Assembly (NCBI RefSeq): GCF_016598535.1
Contig: NZ_CP066779.1
Span: 2,914,001-2,978,000, forward strand
Reading direction: 5' to 3'
Length of the DNA: 64,000 bases
Origin: Rhodococcus sp. P-2
GTDB lineage: Bacteria; Actinomycetota; Actinomycetes; Mycobacteriales; Mycobacteriaceae
Part shown: positions 33,725-42,051 of the stretch, piece after piece
Layout of the letters: each line of letters begins with the position of its first letter
Numbering within the stretch: the first letter of the stretch is position 1
Program-made: the position numbers and the translations under genes
The notes under the pieces: generated by a model
Database searches by the model: none
What the model saw: only the letters and a program-made list of their open reading frames with translations
What the model was told of the DNA's origin: nothing

Positions 33725-35827
33725 TCACCACCAGCCGGTCTGGACGCTCAGTTGGCGCCCGAGTTCAGCGGACAGCGTGCTCACGTAGCTGGCTGTCAGG
33801 TGGTGGGAATCGTGATACACCAACACATTTCCCTCCACGACCCGGCACAGTTCCGGCCCGCACACGCCGTCGCTGAGGTCGAGTAGACGGACGTTGGTCA
33901 GATCGGCAATTGCCGACGGCGCCGGATTGACGTCGCTGAGCATTTCGGACCGTGGCATCGCGCAGTGATCGGGTGACGTGGTTGTCGCCAGACAGTCGAT
34001 CGCGCGATAGGCGACGCCGTCGTGGTGCAGCCAGGGGGTATCGCGGATGGCGAGTACGTCGATACCGTCGCGCCCCAGTTCCTGCCACACGTGCACGTAC
34101 GACTCGGGCGTCACGTCGCCAGGGCCGTCGGAACTCGGCCTGGTTGCCGTCGTGAACACGAAATCGGGTGAGGCGTCGGCCAACTCGGTCAGCACGCCAC
34201 GGGACCAGTCGACGCAATCCGGATAGTCGTTGTCCGACAACGTCTGCATGGAGTCGACAGTGAGCGGGCAGCCCATCTTCAGATACGTGTCGACGCGGAA
34301 CCCGTGGCTTTTGCCGAGTTCGTCGAGCGCGGTGAGCCAGTGCTCGGAGTGCGAACCACCCGCGAGAGCGATTGTTCTGTCCGCGTCGGTGTCGCCGTAG
34401 GTGCAGTGGACGACGTCCCGCTCGAGAAAATCGGCGATACAGCCGTCGAGCGTGCTGGCCGGAAGGTCCAGCGGCGCATCGAAGATCGAGGGAACCATCG
34501 ACGCCTTGGGCACCTCGGCACCGTCGGTGAGCGCGAGTGCGCCGGGATGGGTCGAGAGGTCGAGGGTATCGACCGCTCGATGGCCCGTCGTCTGACTGCT
34601 CGCGTACGACTGCCAGGCAACCGAAGCGGCGAGGACCACGGCAGCAGTGACGACGCAAGCCAGGACGGTGTACCGGCGCGAGCGGCCTCCACGTTCCACC
34701 GGAACCTCGATTAGGCGTCGGAGCGCAAGCGCCCCGGCGACGGAGAGAGCGATGATCAGTGCCCCGCCGAGCGGGCCGGCTTCGGGGCGTCCGGTGATCA
34801 CGAGTGCAAACACCAGAATCGGCCAGTGAATCAGGTACAGCGCGAACGCGAACGAGCCGAGCCACGTCAGGGCAGGATGGGCAAGCGTCTTCGATGTCCA
34901 GGGTGTGTCGTCGCCGACTCCGGACAGGATCAGCGCAAGAGTGGCCAGCACCGGTACCAGCGCCCACGGGCCGGGGAACTGCTGGGCGCCGTCGAGCACT
35001 ATGCCGCACAACAGGATCGACGAAAGACCCGCCCAGCCGATCGTCGCTCTGACCGAGAACGGCAGGGATGCGATCTGCCGACTGCGCGTGCTGGTCATCA
35101 GAACGGCCAGCAGACCACCGAGGGCCAATTCCCACAACCTGGCGCCGGAGTCGTAGTACGCCCAGGCTTGGTGACGCGAAGATTTGGCGAGCGCGTAGAG
35201 GAAAGATCCTGCAGCAAGAACGACGAGGGTGACCGCGAGCGAGGGTCGGAAGTAGCTCGGATTCACGCGTGAAGCCAGGTAGGCGATCACCGAGACGAGC
35301 GCGATGGCCAGGAGATAGAACTGACCTTGCACCGCCATTGACCAGAGATGCTGCAGGGGAGTGACCGAACCGTCGGCGGCCAGGTAATCGCTTGCGGTGC
35401 TGGCAAGCTGCCAGTTCTGGAAGAAACCGAGCACCGCGATCAGTTGATCACCCAGATCGGCCCAGCGTGTGCGTGGCAGCAGCAACGCGGTCCCCAGTGC
35501 GGTCAAAATGCTGACCACCGCGATCAGGGGGAACAGCCGCAGAAATACCCGCCGCAGTGCCGGTAGCGGATTCAGTGGACCCCCGGCTTCGGCGCGACGA
35601 ACCAATGAGCCGACGAAGAAGTATCCGGACAGAACCAGGAAGACGTCCACCCCGCCCGATACCCGTCCGAACCACACATGGAACACGACCACCAAACCGA
35701 TGGCGAGGCCACGCAGTCCGTTCAGGTCTTGTCGGTGCGGTGTTGCTGCCCGCTCTTCAGCCGGCCGGTCGATAGTGGCGACCGAGCCTTGTTCGCCCGG
35801 TGACGACGGTTGACGCGAGAACTGCAT
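33725..35827 (-). CDS. OafA-type acyltransferase 3 with C-terminal SGNH domain
   Basis: 700 residues. The first 400 form about eleven helices of the acyltransferase-3 fold, beginning RQDLNGLRGLAIGLVVVFHV. The rest is an extracytoplasmic SGNH hydrolase-like domain with the block-I serine in ALAGGSHSEHW and the DSHHLTASY block-V pair. Such fusions O-acetylate cell-wall or surface glycans. The ATG at 35827 has a weak ribosome site. It lies 40 bp after the EspG gene on the same strand, so it may belong to the PE-PPE-EspG transcript. Confidence 0.92.
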   Translation of the reverse strand: MQFSRQPSSPGEQGSVATIDRPAEERAATPHRQDLNGLRGLAIGLVVVFHVWFGRVSGGVDVFLVLSGYFFVGSLVRRAEAGGPLNPLPALRRVFLRLFPLIAVVSILTALGTALLLPRTRWADLGDQLIAVLGFFQNWQLASTASDYLAADGSVTPLQHLWSMAVQGQFYLLAIALVSVIAYLASRVNPSYFRPSLAVTLVVLAAGSFLYALAKSSRHQAWAYYDSGARLWELALGGLLAVLMTSTRSRQIASLPFSVRATIGWAGLSSILLCGIVLDGAQQFPGPWALVPVLATLALILSGVGDDTPWTSKTLAHPALTWLGSFAFALYLIHWPILVFALVITGRPEAGPLGGALIIALSVAGALALRRLIEVPVERGGRSRRYTVLACVVTAAVVLAASVAWQSYASSQTTGHRAVDTLDLSTHPGALALTDGAEVPKASMVPSIFDAPLDLPASTLDGCIADFLERDVVHCTYGDTDADRTIALAGGSHSEHWLTALDELGKSHGFRVDTYLKMGCPLTVDSMQTLSDNDYPDCVDWSRGVLTELADASPDFVFTTATRPSSDGPGDVTPESYVHVWQELGRDGIDVLAIRDTPWLHHDGVAYRAIDCLATTTSPDHCAMPRSEMLSDVNPAPSAIADLTNVRLLDLSDGVCGPELCRVVEGNVLVYHDSHHLTASYVSTLSAELGRQLSVQTGWW

Positions 35828-35867
35828 GCTGAAGAAAGGCTCCGGGCGTTGAAGGGACGCCCCGAGG

Positions 35868-36686
35868 TTACCTGGAAGGCTCCCGAGTAGATTCCTCGAG
35901 TTCGGTTACCAGTGCATTCACGGCTTGTCGCAGGCGATGGGGTGTTCCGGAACTGATGGACGTCCATTCGGTGCCGTCGGCAGCCCGAGTGGTCGAACCT
36001 ACGAGTCGGCCGGCCAACGTGTCGTACACAGTCACTGCGCCGGTCATGAGCGTCGTCGCTCCCAAACTGTGTGGTATTCCGACCAATTCGACGAAGGTGG
36101 TACAGGTGACGATGGCACTACCCAGTTGGCGCGCGTCGTCTTCGGGTATCCCGGCGTTGATCAAGGCCGAGGTCACGCTGTCTGCATCCGGGGCGGCACC
36201 GAATGCCAGGCTGAGCATCTCGGTCGGTGCGTTGATCACGGCAATCGGCATTGCTTCGGTGCTGCCGAGCGCGGTGACAACGGGTGACGCCGGTTCGGCG
36301 GTGACACTCCGTAACGCTAACGAAGATTCGTTTGAAGTTGCTTCGACACAAAGGAATTCGCCCTGCGCGACGCAGAGGCGTGAAATTCTTCCACCGGCAT
36401 GCCGACGCAGAGCCAACTCCCACTTGGGGTGGGTCAGGACGCGCAGGCGGGCACTGAGTTCGTGATGGATCTCCCCGCCGGGGAGGAGATCGCGCTCGGA
36501 GAGCGAATCTGCCGCGGACTGCATCGCCGTACGGTGAGCGCTCGCACTGCCGTGAACCGTCGCGCCACCGAGAACCACGGGAAGCGCATCGAGCCCGAGT
36601 CGCTCACGTACATAATCGATTTCGTTCTGTGACAGGGCGACGACAGGCAAATTCCACCCATCAGGTGAGGTGCCGAGGTCCACCAT
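35868..36686 (-). CDS. EspG family ESX/type VII secretion chaperone
   Basis: 272 residues of the ESAG/EspG family: WNLPVVALSQNEIDYVRERLGL near the start, ELSARLRVLTHPKWELALRR in the middle, and a Thr/Gly-rich strand region to the end. EspG binds a cognate PE-PPE pair in the cytosol and keeps it soluble for export. The ATG at 36686 overlaps the PPE stop by one base (TGATG), which is strong evidence of coupling; a TTG at 36689 is the alternative. No ESX core genes (EccB/C/D/E, MycP) are in the window. Confidence 0.85.
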   Translation of the reverse strand: MVDLGTSPDGWNLPVVALSQNEIDYVRERLGLDALPVVLGGATVHGSASAHRTAMQSAADSLSERDLLPGGEIHHELSARLRVLTHPKWELALRRHAGGRISRLCVAQGEFLCVEATSNESSLALRSVTAEPASPVVTALGSTEAMPIAVINAPTEMLSLAFGAAPDADSVTSALINAGIPEDDARQLGSAIVTCTTFVELVGIPHSLGATTLMTGAVTVYDTLAGRLVGSTTRAADGTEWTSISSGTPHRLRQAVNALVTELEESTREPSR

Positions 36687-37939
36687 CAACGCTCTGCAGT
36701 TTCGAGTGCGCCACCGATCACGGACGGGATGACTGTTCGGCCGTCGGCGAAGTGCTCGAAGTGCTTCAGGTAATCGGGTGTGTCGTGCTCGGTCTCGTCT
36801 TCAGGCTGGACCGTATGACGGCCGCCGGCGATCGGCGCAGATCCGCCAGCGGTTCGGGCCGGATCCACCTTGACGGTATCCGCGGTGCCCTGAACCGGCG
36901 AGGTCACGGGGTTCTGGCGTGCGGCGCTCTGGCCGGTAGAGGGATCAGGAAGAGCATGCCGACCTGTGCTGCTGCTCGACGACGAGCCCGCGATTGCTCC
37001 GGCTCCGGTAGCCGCGGAAGCTGCGCTGACCTGTGCCGGTGCCCGACTTGCCGACGGGGTGCCGAACAGCGATGGTGTGGAAGCACCGAGTCTCGCGCCG
37101 CCGAGGCCTGCGCCGCCCAGTCCGGTGAGCCCTGCTCCGGCCGTCGCGAGGGCTGAGGTGGCAGTGGTGGCGCTCGTGACGGCGGCGGCCGTGGCATTGA
37201 CAGCGGCCGACGCTCCACCGGAGATGGCACCGGCCTGTGAGGCAGCGGCGGCAAATGCCGGGTTGGACACTACGGATGCGACAGCAGCGGTTGCGGCGCG
37301 CACGGGATCTGCGACTGCGTCAGCGAGCGTTGATGCCGTTTGCACGACGGACTGTTGTGCGGCGCGCCCTGGGCTTTCGGCCGAAGCGGATGCCCCAGCT
37401 GTGGGTTCCGCGATGGACGGTGGTGAGTCGAAGTTCTGCTGCACGGCCAGATGGGCCGTTGCGGCGTCGTACGTTTCCATCGTGACCGCCGCTCGAATCT
37501 TGAGAGCTTCTTCGGCAGCCTCGGCGGCAGCGGCACCGCCGACCAGGGCACCGCCGACGGAGTACGCGGCGACCTTGGCTGCTTGAACTGCCGCGATCTC
37601 CGCCAAGGACGGCATGGCCAGGGTCGCGACGGTGTAGGAACCGGACTGCACTTGGGCTTTACCTGCGGTTTCTCCCGCGAGCAGCGCGGCAGCGGCAGCC
37701 CATTCCTGGAACGGTGCGAACTTGCTCAGTGCGGCATCCGCGGCTTCGCCTGACCACCCGGTGCGAAGGTCCGCCATCACGCGAGAGATGGACGCTGCGG
37801 TGTCGGTCAGTCCGGACGAAACCGTGGACCAGGCCCCGGCCGCCACGCCGAGAGGGACCGGCCCGGCCCCGGCGACCAGTGCTGCGGAGTTGGGTGCTGC
37901 GCCCCGTGGATACCAGATGACGCCGGTGATGCCGACCAT
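36686..37939 (-). CDS. PPE family protein
   Basis: 417 residues. The N-terminal 170 residues form the helical PPE-type domain with the W-x-G turn (WSG at 62-64) after VMADLRTG and an EWAAAAALLAGETAGKAQ helix. The rest is a long, low-complexity Ala/Ser/Thr region, then a short tail that ends in an acidic patch and a LKHFEHFADGR segment. PPE proteins pair with a PE partner and are exported by type VII secretion. The ATG at 37939 follows GGGGGGA. It sits between PE (67 bp) and EspG (overlap). Few PPE genes are expected in Rhodococcus. Confidence 0.88.
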   Translation of the reverse strand: MVGITGVIWYPRGAAPNSAALVAGAGPVPLGVAAGAWSTVSSGLTDTAASISRVMADLRTGWSGEAADAALSKFAPFQEWAAAAALLAGETAGKAQVQSGSYTVATLAMPSLAEIAAVQAAKVAAYSVGGALVGGAAAAEAAEEALKIRAAVTMETYDAATAHLAVQQNFDSPPSIAEPTAGASASAESPGRAAQQSVVQTASTLADAVADPVRAATAAVASVVSNPAFAAAASQAGAISGGASAAVNATAAAVTSATTATSALATAGAGLTGLGGAGLGGARLGASTPSLFGTPSASRAPAQVSAASAATGAGAIAGSSSSSSTGRHALPDPSTGQSAARQNPVTSPVQGTADTVKVDPARTAGGSAPIAGGRHTVQPEDETEHDTPDYLKHFEHFADGRTVIPSVIGGALETAER

Positions 37940-38006
37940 TGTTCTTCCCCCCAGGAAGTGTGACTGTTGTGTCGCGCTCGAAGGTGTCGCGTTCGATTTC
38001 TGTCGA

Positions 38007-38306
38007 TCAGATCGGTGCGGCGGCCAGGCTGGTCTTTGTGAGCTGGTCTTCGAGTTCGTAGGCAGCTGCATTCTTGCGCAGAGCGGCCGCAGCAGCGGTG
38101 AGCTCCTCGATTGCCCGATCGGTGGACGAGGCAAGGCTGCCCGAGATGGTGTTGAAATAATTGGCCGCGCTACCGGACACTTCTTCGGATCCCGCTGGGA
38201 GAACTCGTAGCGTCGGCTGCGCAGTAGAGACGATTCCGCGCAATCGCGTCGCCGCAGACTCGAGTTCCATTGCGGCGGCGACTAGGGCTTGAGGGTCGAC
38301 GTACAT
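38007..38306 (-). CDS. PE family protein
   Basis: 99 residues, just a PE domain: two long helices (residues 5-32 and 42-90) with no extension. The type VII export signal YxxxD is present as YELED at 83-87, right after the second helix. It should form a heterodimer with the PPE protein encoded next and be escorted by EspG. The ATG at 38306 follows AAGGAG. It is the first gene of the PE-PPE-EspG set; its promoter is probably in the 136-bp gap shared end to end with the zincin gene. Confidence 0.85.
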   Translation of the reverse strand: MYVDPQALVAAAMELESAATRLRGIVSTAQPTLRVLPAGSEEVSGSAANYFNTISGSLASSTDRAIEELTAAAAALRKNAAAYELEDQLTKTSLAAAPI

Positions 38307-38442
38307 AGTGCCGAACTCCTTCCTGACCAGGGCGGATAAGTGGTCGGGAGGTCGTGCACACAGCCGTCGAAATCCCCCCCCGCACATAGTTTGATGCATA
38401 CCGGCCGCTTTCGGTTCCCCCCGAAATCGGACGACTTTGCAA

Positions 38443-38793
38443 TCAGCCCCAGCCGAGTTCGTGCAACCTGTCTTCTTCGATTCCGAAGTAATGCGCGATC
38501 TCGTGAATGACGGTCACTGCAACCTCGTGAACAACCTCGTCCTCCGATGCACAGATGTCGAGTATCGAATCGCGGTAAATGGTGACCGTGTCCGGCAGGT
38601 ACCCGCCGTAGTGAGAATCGCGCTCGGTCAGAGCGACGCCCTGATACAACCCGAGCAGCCCCGGTTCTTCCTCGTCACGTGCTTCGACAAGCACCACGAC
38701 GTTGTCGATGGCCTTGGCAAGTTCAGGCGGAATCAGATCGAGTGCTTCGCCGACCAGTTCCTCGAACCGGTCGGGCGTCATAGTCACCGTCAT
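38443..38793 (-). CDS. metallopeptidase family (minimal zincin) protein, Rv3836-like
   Basis: 116 residues. The zincin motif HEIAHYFGI (97-105) lies near the C-terminus, preceded by a strand-rich segment (LGLYQGVALTERDS, then YLPDTVTIYRDSI). Minimal zincins of this type are common in actinobacteria and have no known substrate. M. tuberculosis has Rv3836 at the same place. The start at 38793 is a few bases from the end of the upstream septum-formation gene (3-bp gap), so the two form an operon. An internal ATG five codons in is possible. Confidence 0.88.
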   Translation of the reverse strand: MTVTMTPDRFEELVGEALDLIPPELAKAIDNVVVLVEARDEEEPGLLGLYQGVALTERDSHYGGYLPDTVTIYRDSILDICASEDEVVHEVAVTVIHEIAHYFGIEEDRLHELGWG

Positions 38794-38796
38794 GGC

Positions 38797-39903
38797 TTAC
38801 GACGGGGGAGCTGCGCCGGGCAACGGCGTCGGCAACGACCGACCTTCCGGTGCAGCGGGTGGCGGGACCGGGGCGGCGCCGTTGATCAGGATGTCGCCCT
38901 TTGCGCTTCCGGTGATCGCGGCGAACCCGCCGGTTTCGACCTCTTTGCCGATCGAACAATTGACGCGACGGCTACCGGCCAACCAGCTTTCCAGTGAAAT
39001 GTTGTCCCAGAACAGCGTCAGCGTCTTGTCGCGAAGTGCGTCTGCTGAACCCAGGTACTCGTTGGACGCCTGAGTGCAGACGCCCTCGAGGTAACGGTCC
39101 TGATCTTCGACCGACGGCATTGCGCCCGGGAATTGAGTGCCGAGGTCGATAACCGAAATGACCTCGTATGCATGCGGTTTCGCGCAATCGACCGGATCGG
39201 TCGGTAGGTTCTGGTTGATGCCGATGCACGTGCCGACGTCCCACACGTTCGACTGGTCCTGGTCCGCCACGCGGCCCACGAACGGTTGAAGTTCGCCGGT
39301 TGTTGTCGAGAACTGCAAGCCGCAACGCAGTGCGCGCTCGCCCGAAGCCCAACCCGATTCGCTCGGGAACATCAGGCCGACGCTGAACTTGCCCTTGGGG
39401 TCGAATTTCGAATCGAGGTAGGACATGACGATGGGTGTGCAGTGCTCGTCGCGGAGTTCGGCGAATCGAAGGGCGCCCGGGTACCGGGAACCGGGGCCGA
39501 ACTCGGCGCCGGGGAAGACCGACAGGTCGAGTGGTCCGGCTACCTCGAAGCGGTGTTCAGTTCCGCACTGAACCTTCGACATGTCCGTGCGGTCTCCGCC
39601 CGACTCGGTCGCAGGCGTCCAGTTGAGGCAGTCGCCGGCGGCCGCCGCGGTGAAGGCGTCGTCGCGAGTGGATCCCGTCGCTGCTGGACCGCCACCACTG
39701 ACACTGACCGAGGACGAGTCGTCCTTGTTCAATCCACCGGAAATCGCGATCGTTGCGATCGCGGCGACCACCGCACCGACCGCCACAGCAGCCAGGACCC
39801 GACGGGTGCGACTCGCTGAGACAGTTTTCTTCGCCGGCGTCCCCTGGGGATCTGCCGGATCTGGCGACTTCTCGATCTTGTCTTCGGACATCGATTCCAT
39901 CAT
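38797..39903 (-). CDS. septum-formation family membrane protein, Rv3835-like
   Basis: 368 residues. A short charged cytoplasmic segment and one membrane helix (about 36-56) precede an extracytoplasmic part with the Septum_form pattern seen twice: GDCLNWTP...VQCGTEHRFEV and GTCIGINQ...VDCAKPHAYEVI. Paired cysteines probably form disulfides. The tail is proline-rich. The exact role in division is unclear. Start is ATG at 39903, with ATG at 39891 as alternative. Its promoter overlaps a long dyad facing the ankyrin gene. Confidence 0.86.
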   Translation of the reverse strand: MMESMSEDKIEKSPDPADPQGTPAKKTVSASRTRRVLAAVAVGAVVAAIATIAISGGLNKDDSSSVSVSGGGPAATGSTRDDAFTAAAAGDCLNWTPATESGGDRTDMSKVQCGTEHRFEVAGPLDLSVFPGAEFGPGSRYPGALRFAELRDEHCTPIVMSYLDSKFDPKGKFSVGLMFPSESGWASGERALRCGLQFSTTTGELQPFVGRVADQDQSNVWDVGTCIGINQNLPTDPVDCAKPHAYEVISVIDLGTQFPGAMPSVEDQDRYLEGVCTQASNEYLGSADALRDKTLTLFWDNISLESWLAGSRRVNCSIGKEVETGGFAAITGSAKGDILINGAAPVPPPAAPEGRSLPTPLPGAAPPS

Positions 39904-39932
39904 GCCTGTTGCCGTGGCGATATCGAACCTTC

Positions 39933-39971
39933 ACTACAAAACTCACAAACGCGTCTGTGAGTATTTGTAGT
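39933..39971. promoter_or_regulatory. long dyad in septum-protein / ankyrin divergent promoter
   Basis: ACTACAAA and CTCACA on the left are mirrored by TGTGAG and TTTGTAGT on the right around an 8-base centre, giving 14 pairable bases with small offsets. The dyad ends one base before the ATG of the ankyrin gene and would cover its promoter if the mRNA is leaderless. Confidence 0.5.
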
Positions 39972-39972
39972 C

Positions 39973-40368
39973 ATGAGCGAAAACACCCCACTCGATCCCG
40001 AGGCTGTCGAGCTGGCGGGCCGGCTCTTCGACATGGCACGGACCGGCGACGCGGCCGGCTTGGCGTCGTACGTCGATGCCGGAGTTCCCGTCAATCTGAC
40101 CAACGAGAGTGGCGACACGCTCGTCATGTTGGCGGCGTACCACGGTCACGCTGACGCCGTCATTGCCTTGATCGAGCGCGGTGCCGACGTCAACCGGCCC
40201 AACGACAAGAACCAGACACCCCTCGCCGGAGCCGTCTTCAAGGGCGAGGACGCGGTGGTAAAAGCGCTGGTGAGCGGGGGAGCCGACCCGAAAGGTGGAC
40301 ACCCGACTGCCGTCGACGCGGCTCGGATGTTCGGACGCGAGGACTACCTGAGTCTGCTCGAATCGTGA
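39973..40368 (+). CDS. ankyrin repeat protein
   Basis: 131 residues. Three ankyrin units are visible: an entry helix pair (GRLFDMARTGDAAGLASYVD), then GDTLVMLAAYHGHADAVIAL with ERGADVNRPND, then QTPLAGAVFKGEDAVVKAL with SGGADPKGG. It is soluble and has no signal peptide, so it acts as a small protein-binding scaffold; the partner is unknown. There is no ribosome site before the ATG, only a long dyad, suggesting a leaderless message. It is divergent from the septum-formation gene and 65 bp ahead of serS. Confidence 0.88.
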   Translation: MSENTPLDPEAVELAGRLFDMARTGDAAGLASYVDAGVPVNLTNESGDTLVMLAAYHGHADAVIALIERGADVNRPNDKNQTPLAGAVFKGEDAVVKALVSGGADPKGGHPTAVDAARMFGREDYLSLLES

Positions 40369-40433
40369 TCTCCCCCTCTCCGACGTGGACGTGACCGTCG
40401 GCGAGCTGCGGTGAGTGGGTAAAGTTCGAAGTC

Positions 40434-41687
40434 GTGATTGACCTCAAGTTTCTCCGTGAGAACCCCGAAATCGTCCGCGAGTCGCAGCGCACCCGTGGAG
40501 AAGATCCAGGACTGGTCGATGCTCTGCTCGAAGCCGATGCGTCCCGACGCGCTGCCGTCCTGACCGGAGACAACCTCCGCGCAGAGCAGAAGGCCTTCGG
40601 CAAGAAGGTCGGCCAGGCATCTCCGGAGGAGCGCCCCGCGCTGCTCGAGGGTTCCAAGGAACTGGCAGCCAAGGTCAAGGAAGCCGAGGCCGCGCAGCAC
40701 GAAGCGCAGGCCGCGCTCGACGCCGCACACCGCGCGATTTCCAACGTCGTACAAGAAGGTGCGCCGGCCGGAGGCGAGGACGACTACATCGTGCTCGAAC
40801 ACGTCGGGGAGATTCCGAGCTTCGACTTCGAGCCGAAGGATCACCTCGAGCTGGGTGAGTCGCTCGGCCTGATCGACATGGAACGCGGCGCCAAGGTTTC
40901 GGGTTCGCGCTTCTACTTCATGACCGGCTACGGAGCCATGCTCCAGCTCGGACTTCTGCAGTTGGCTGCGCAGAAGGCGATCGCCAACGGATTCACGATG
41001 ATGATTCCGCCGGTACTCGTACGCCCGGAAATCATGGCGGGTACCGGCTTCCTCGGCGCTCACTCGGACGAGATCTACCACCTGCAGGATGACGACCTGT
41101 ACCTCGTCGGAACTTCCGAGGTGCCCATGGCCGGCTACCACTCGGGCGAGATCCTCGAACTGAACGAAGGCCCGAAGCGCTACGCCGGTTGGTCCTCGTG
41201 CTTCCGCCGCGAGGCCGGCAGCTACGGCAAGGACACCCGCGGCATCATCCGTGTCCATCAGTTCGACAAGGTCGAGATGTTCACGTACTGCCGTCCAGAG
41301 GATGCCGACGCCGAACACCAGCGTCTCCTCGGCTGGGAGCGAGACATGTTGGCCGCCATCGACGTTCCGTACCGCGTGATCGACGTCGCCGGCGGAGACC
41401 TCGGTTCTTCGGCCGCGCGTAAGTTCGACTGCGAGGCGTGGGTTCCGACGCAGGGCACCTACCGTGAGCTGACATCGACGTCCAACTGCACGACCTTCCA
41501 GGCCCGTCGCCTCGGAGTTCGGTACCGCGACGAGAACGGCAAGCCGCAGACGGCCGCCACTCTCAACGGCACCCTGGCCACGACGCGCTGGATCGTGTCG
41601 ATTCTCGAGAACCATCAGCAGGCCGACGGCTCGGTGCGAGTGCCCGAGGCATTGGTGCCGTTTGTCGGCACGGATGTGCTTCGCTGA
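40434..41687 (+). CDS. serS: seryl-tRNA synthetase
   Basis: 417 residues, class II. The N-terminal coiled-coil arm that grips tRNA-Ser runs over about 30-105. The catalytic domain shows motif 1 ([16 protein letters not shown]), motif 2 ([21 protein letters not shown]) and motif 3 ([16 protein letters not shown]), plus the serine-binding TSEV. It charges tRNA-Ser with serine. The GTG at 40434 reads [10 protein letters not shown], the standard SerS start. It is followed by a strong terminator and is probably a single-gene unit. Confidence 0.98.
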   Translation: MIDLKFLRENPEIVRESQRTRGEDPGLVDALLEADASRRAAVLTGDNLRAEQKAFGKKVGQASPEERPALLEGSKELAAKVKEAEAAQHEAQAALDAAHRAISNVVQEGAPAGGEDDYIVLEHVGEIPSFDFEPKDHLELGESLGLIDMERGAKVSGSRFYFMTGYGAMLQLGLLQLAAQKAIANGFTMMIPPVLVRPEIMAGTGFLGAHSDEIYHLQDDDLYLVGTSEVPMAGYHSGEILELNEGPKRYAGWSSCFRREAGSYGKDTRGIIRVHQFDKVEMFTYCRPEDADAEHQRLLGWERDMLAAIDVPYRVIDVAGGDLGSSAARKFDCEAWVPTQGTYRELTSTSNCTTFQARRLGVRYRDENGKPQTAATLNGTLATTRWIVSILENHQQADGSVRVPEALVPFVGTDVLR

Positions 41688-41703
41688 CACACTGAACAAA
41701 CAC

Positions 41704-41740
41704 AATCAGGGCCGCGACGGACTCCGTCGCGGCCCTGATT
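41704..41740. terminator. terminator after serS
   Basis: A perfect 17-bp stem (AATCAGGGCCGCGACGG and its complement) with a 3-base ACT loop lies 17 bp after the serS stop. The A-rich left and T-rich right ends allow function in either direction. Confidence 0.85.
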
Positions 41741-42051
41741 CGTACTTTCGTACTGGTAGGTTTGGAACTTTTTCCGAACTGACGGAAAATCAACTTTTTC
41801 CCGCCGATGGGCGCGGTGGCCACCAAAAGCGTTGTCGATAGGCCGCTTTGGCGATAGTTTTGCGTTCAATCGGATTTCCATACCCTGCTTTTCCATCCCG
41901 CGTCTGGTGATACGAGGGTGAGTCCGGGGTGAATTGGACAAGTGTCTTGCCAAAAGTAGTACGCGTACTAGTTTTTTCGTTATGTTGTGACGGCGCGCAC
42001 ACGTTTTGTCCGAATCCACTGCTCATGTTTGCCCTTCCGAAGGAAGTGCCC
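41741..42051. other. 311-bp intergenic region with palindrome AGTACGCGTACT
   Basis: This gap precedes the first Ig-repeat gene. No gene was found. A perfect 12-bp palindrome, AGTACGCGTACT, lies at 41958-41969, followed by a T-rich run. A related GTAC-TTTC-GTAC lies at 41742-41753. The region is richer in A+T than the rest and should hold the promoter. Confidence 0.55.

Noticed and set aside
39933..39971. Third BlaI-type operator, because ACTACA and TGTAGT appear
   Set aside because: The half-sites are 27 bases apart and the centre differs from the CTATSCAACATAG core, so it does not fit the twin operators.
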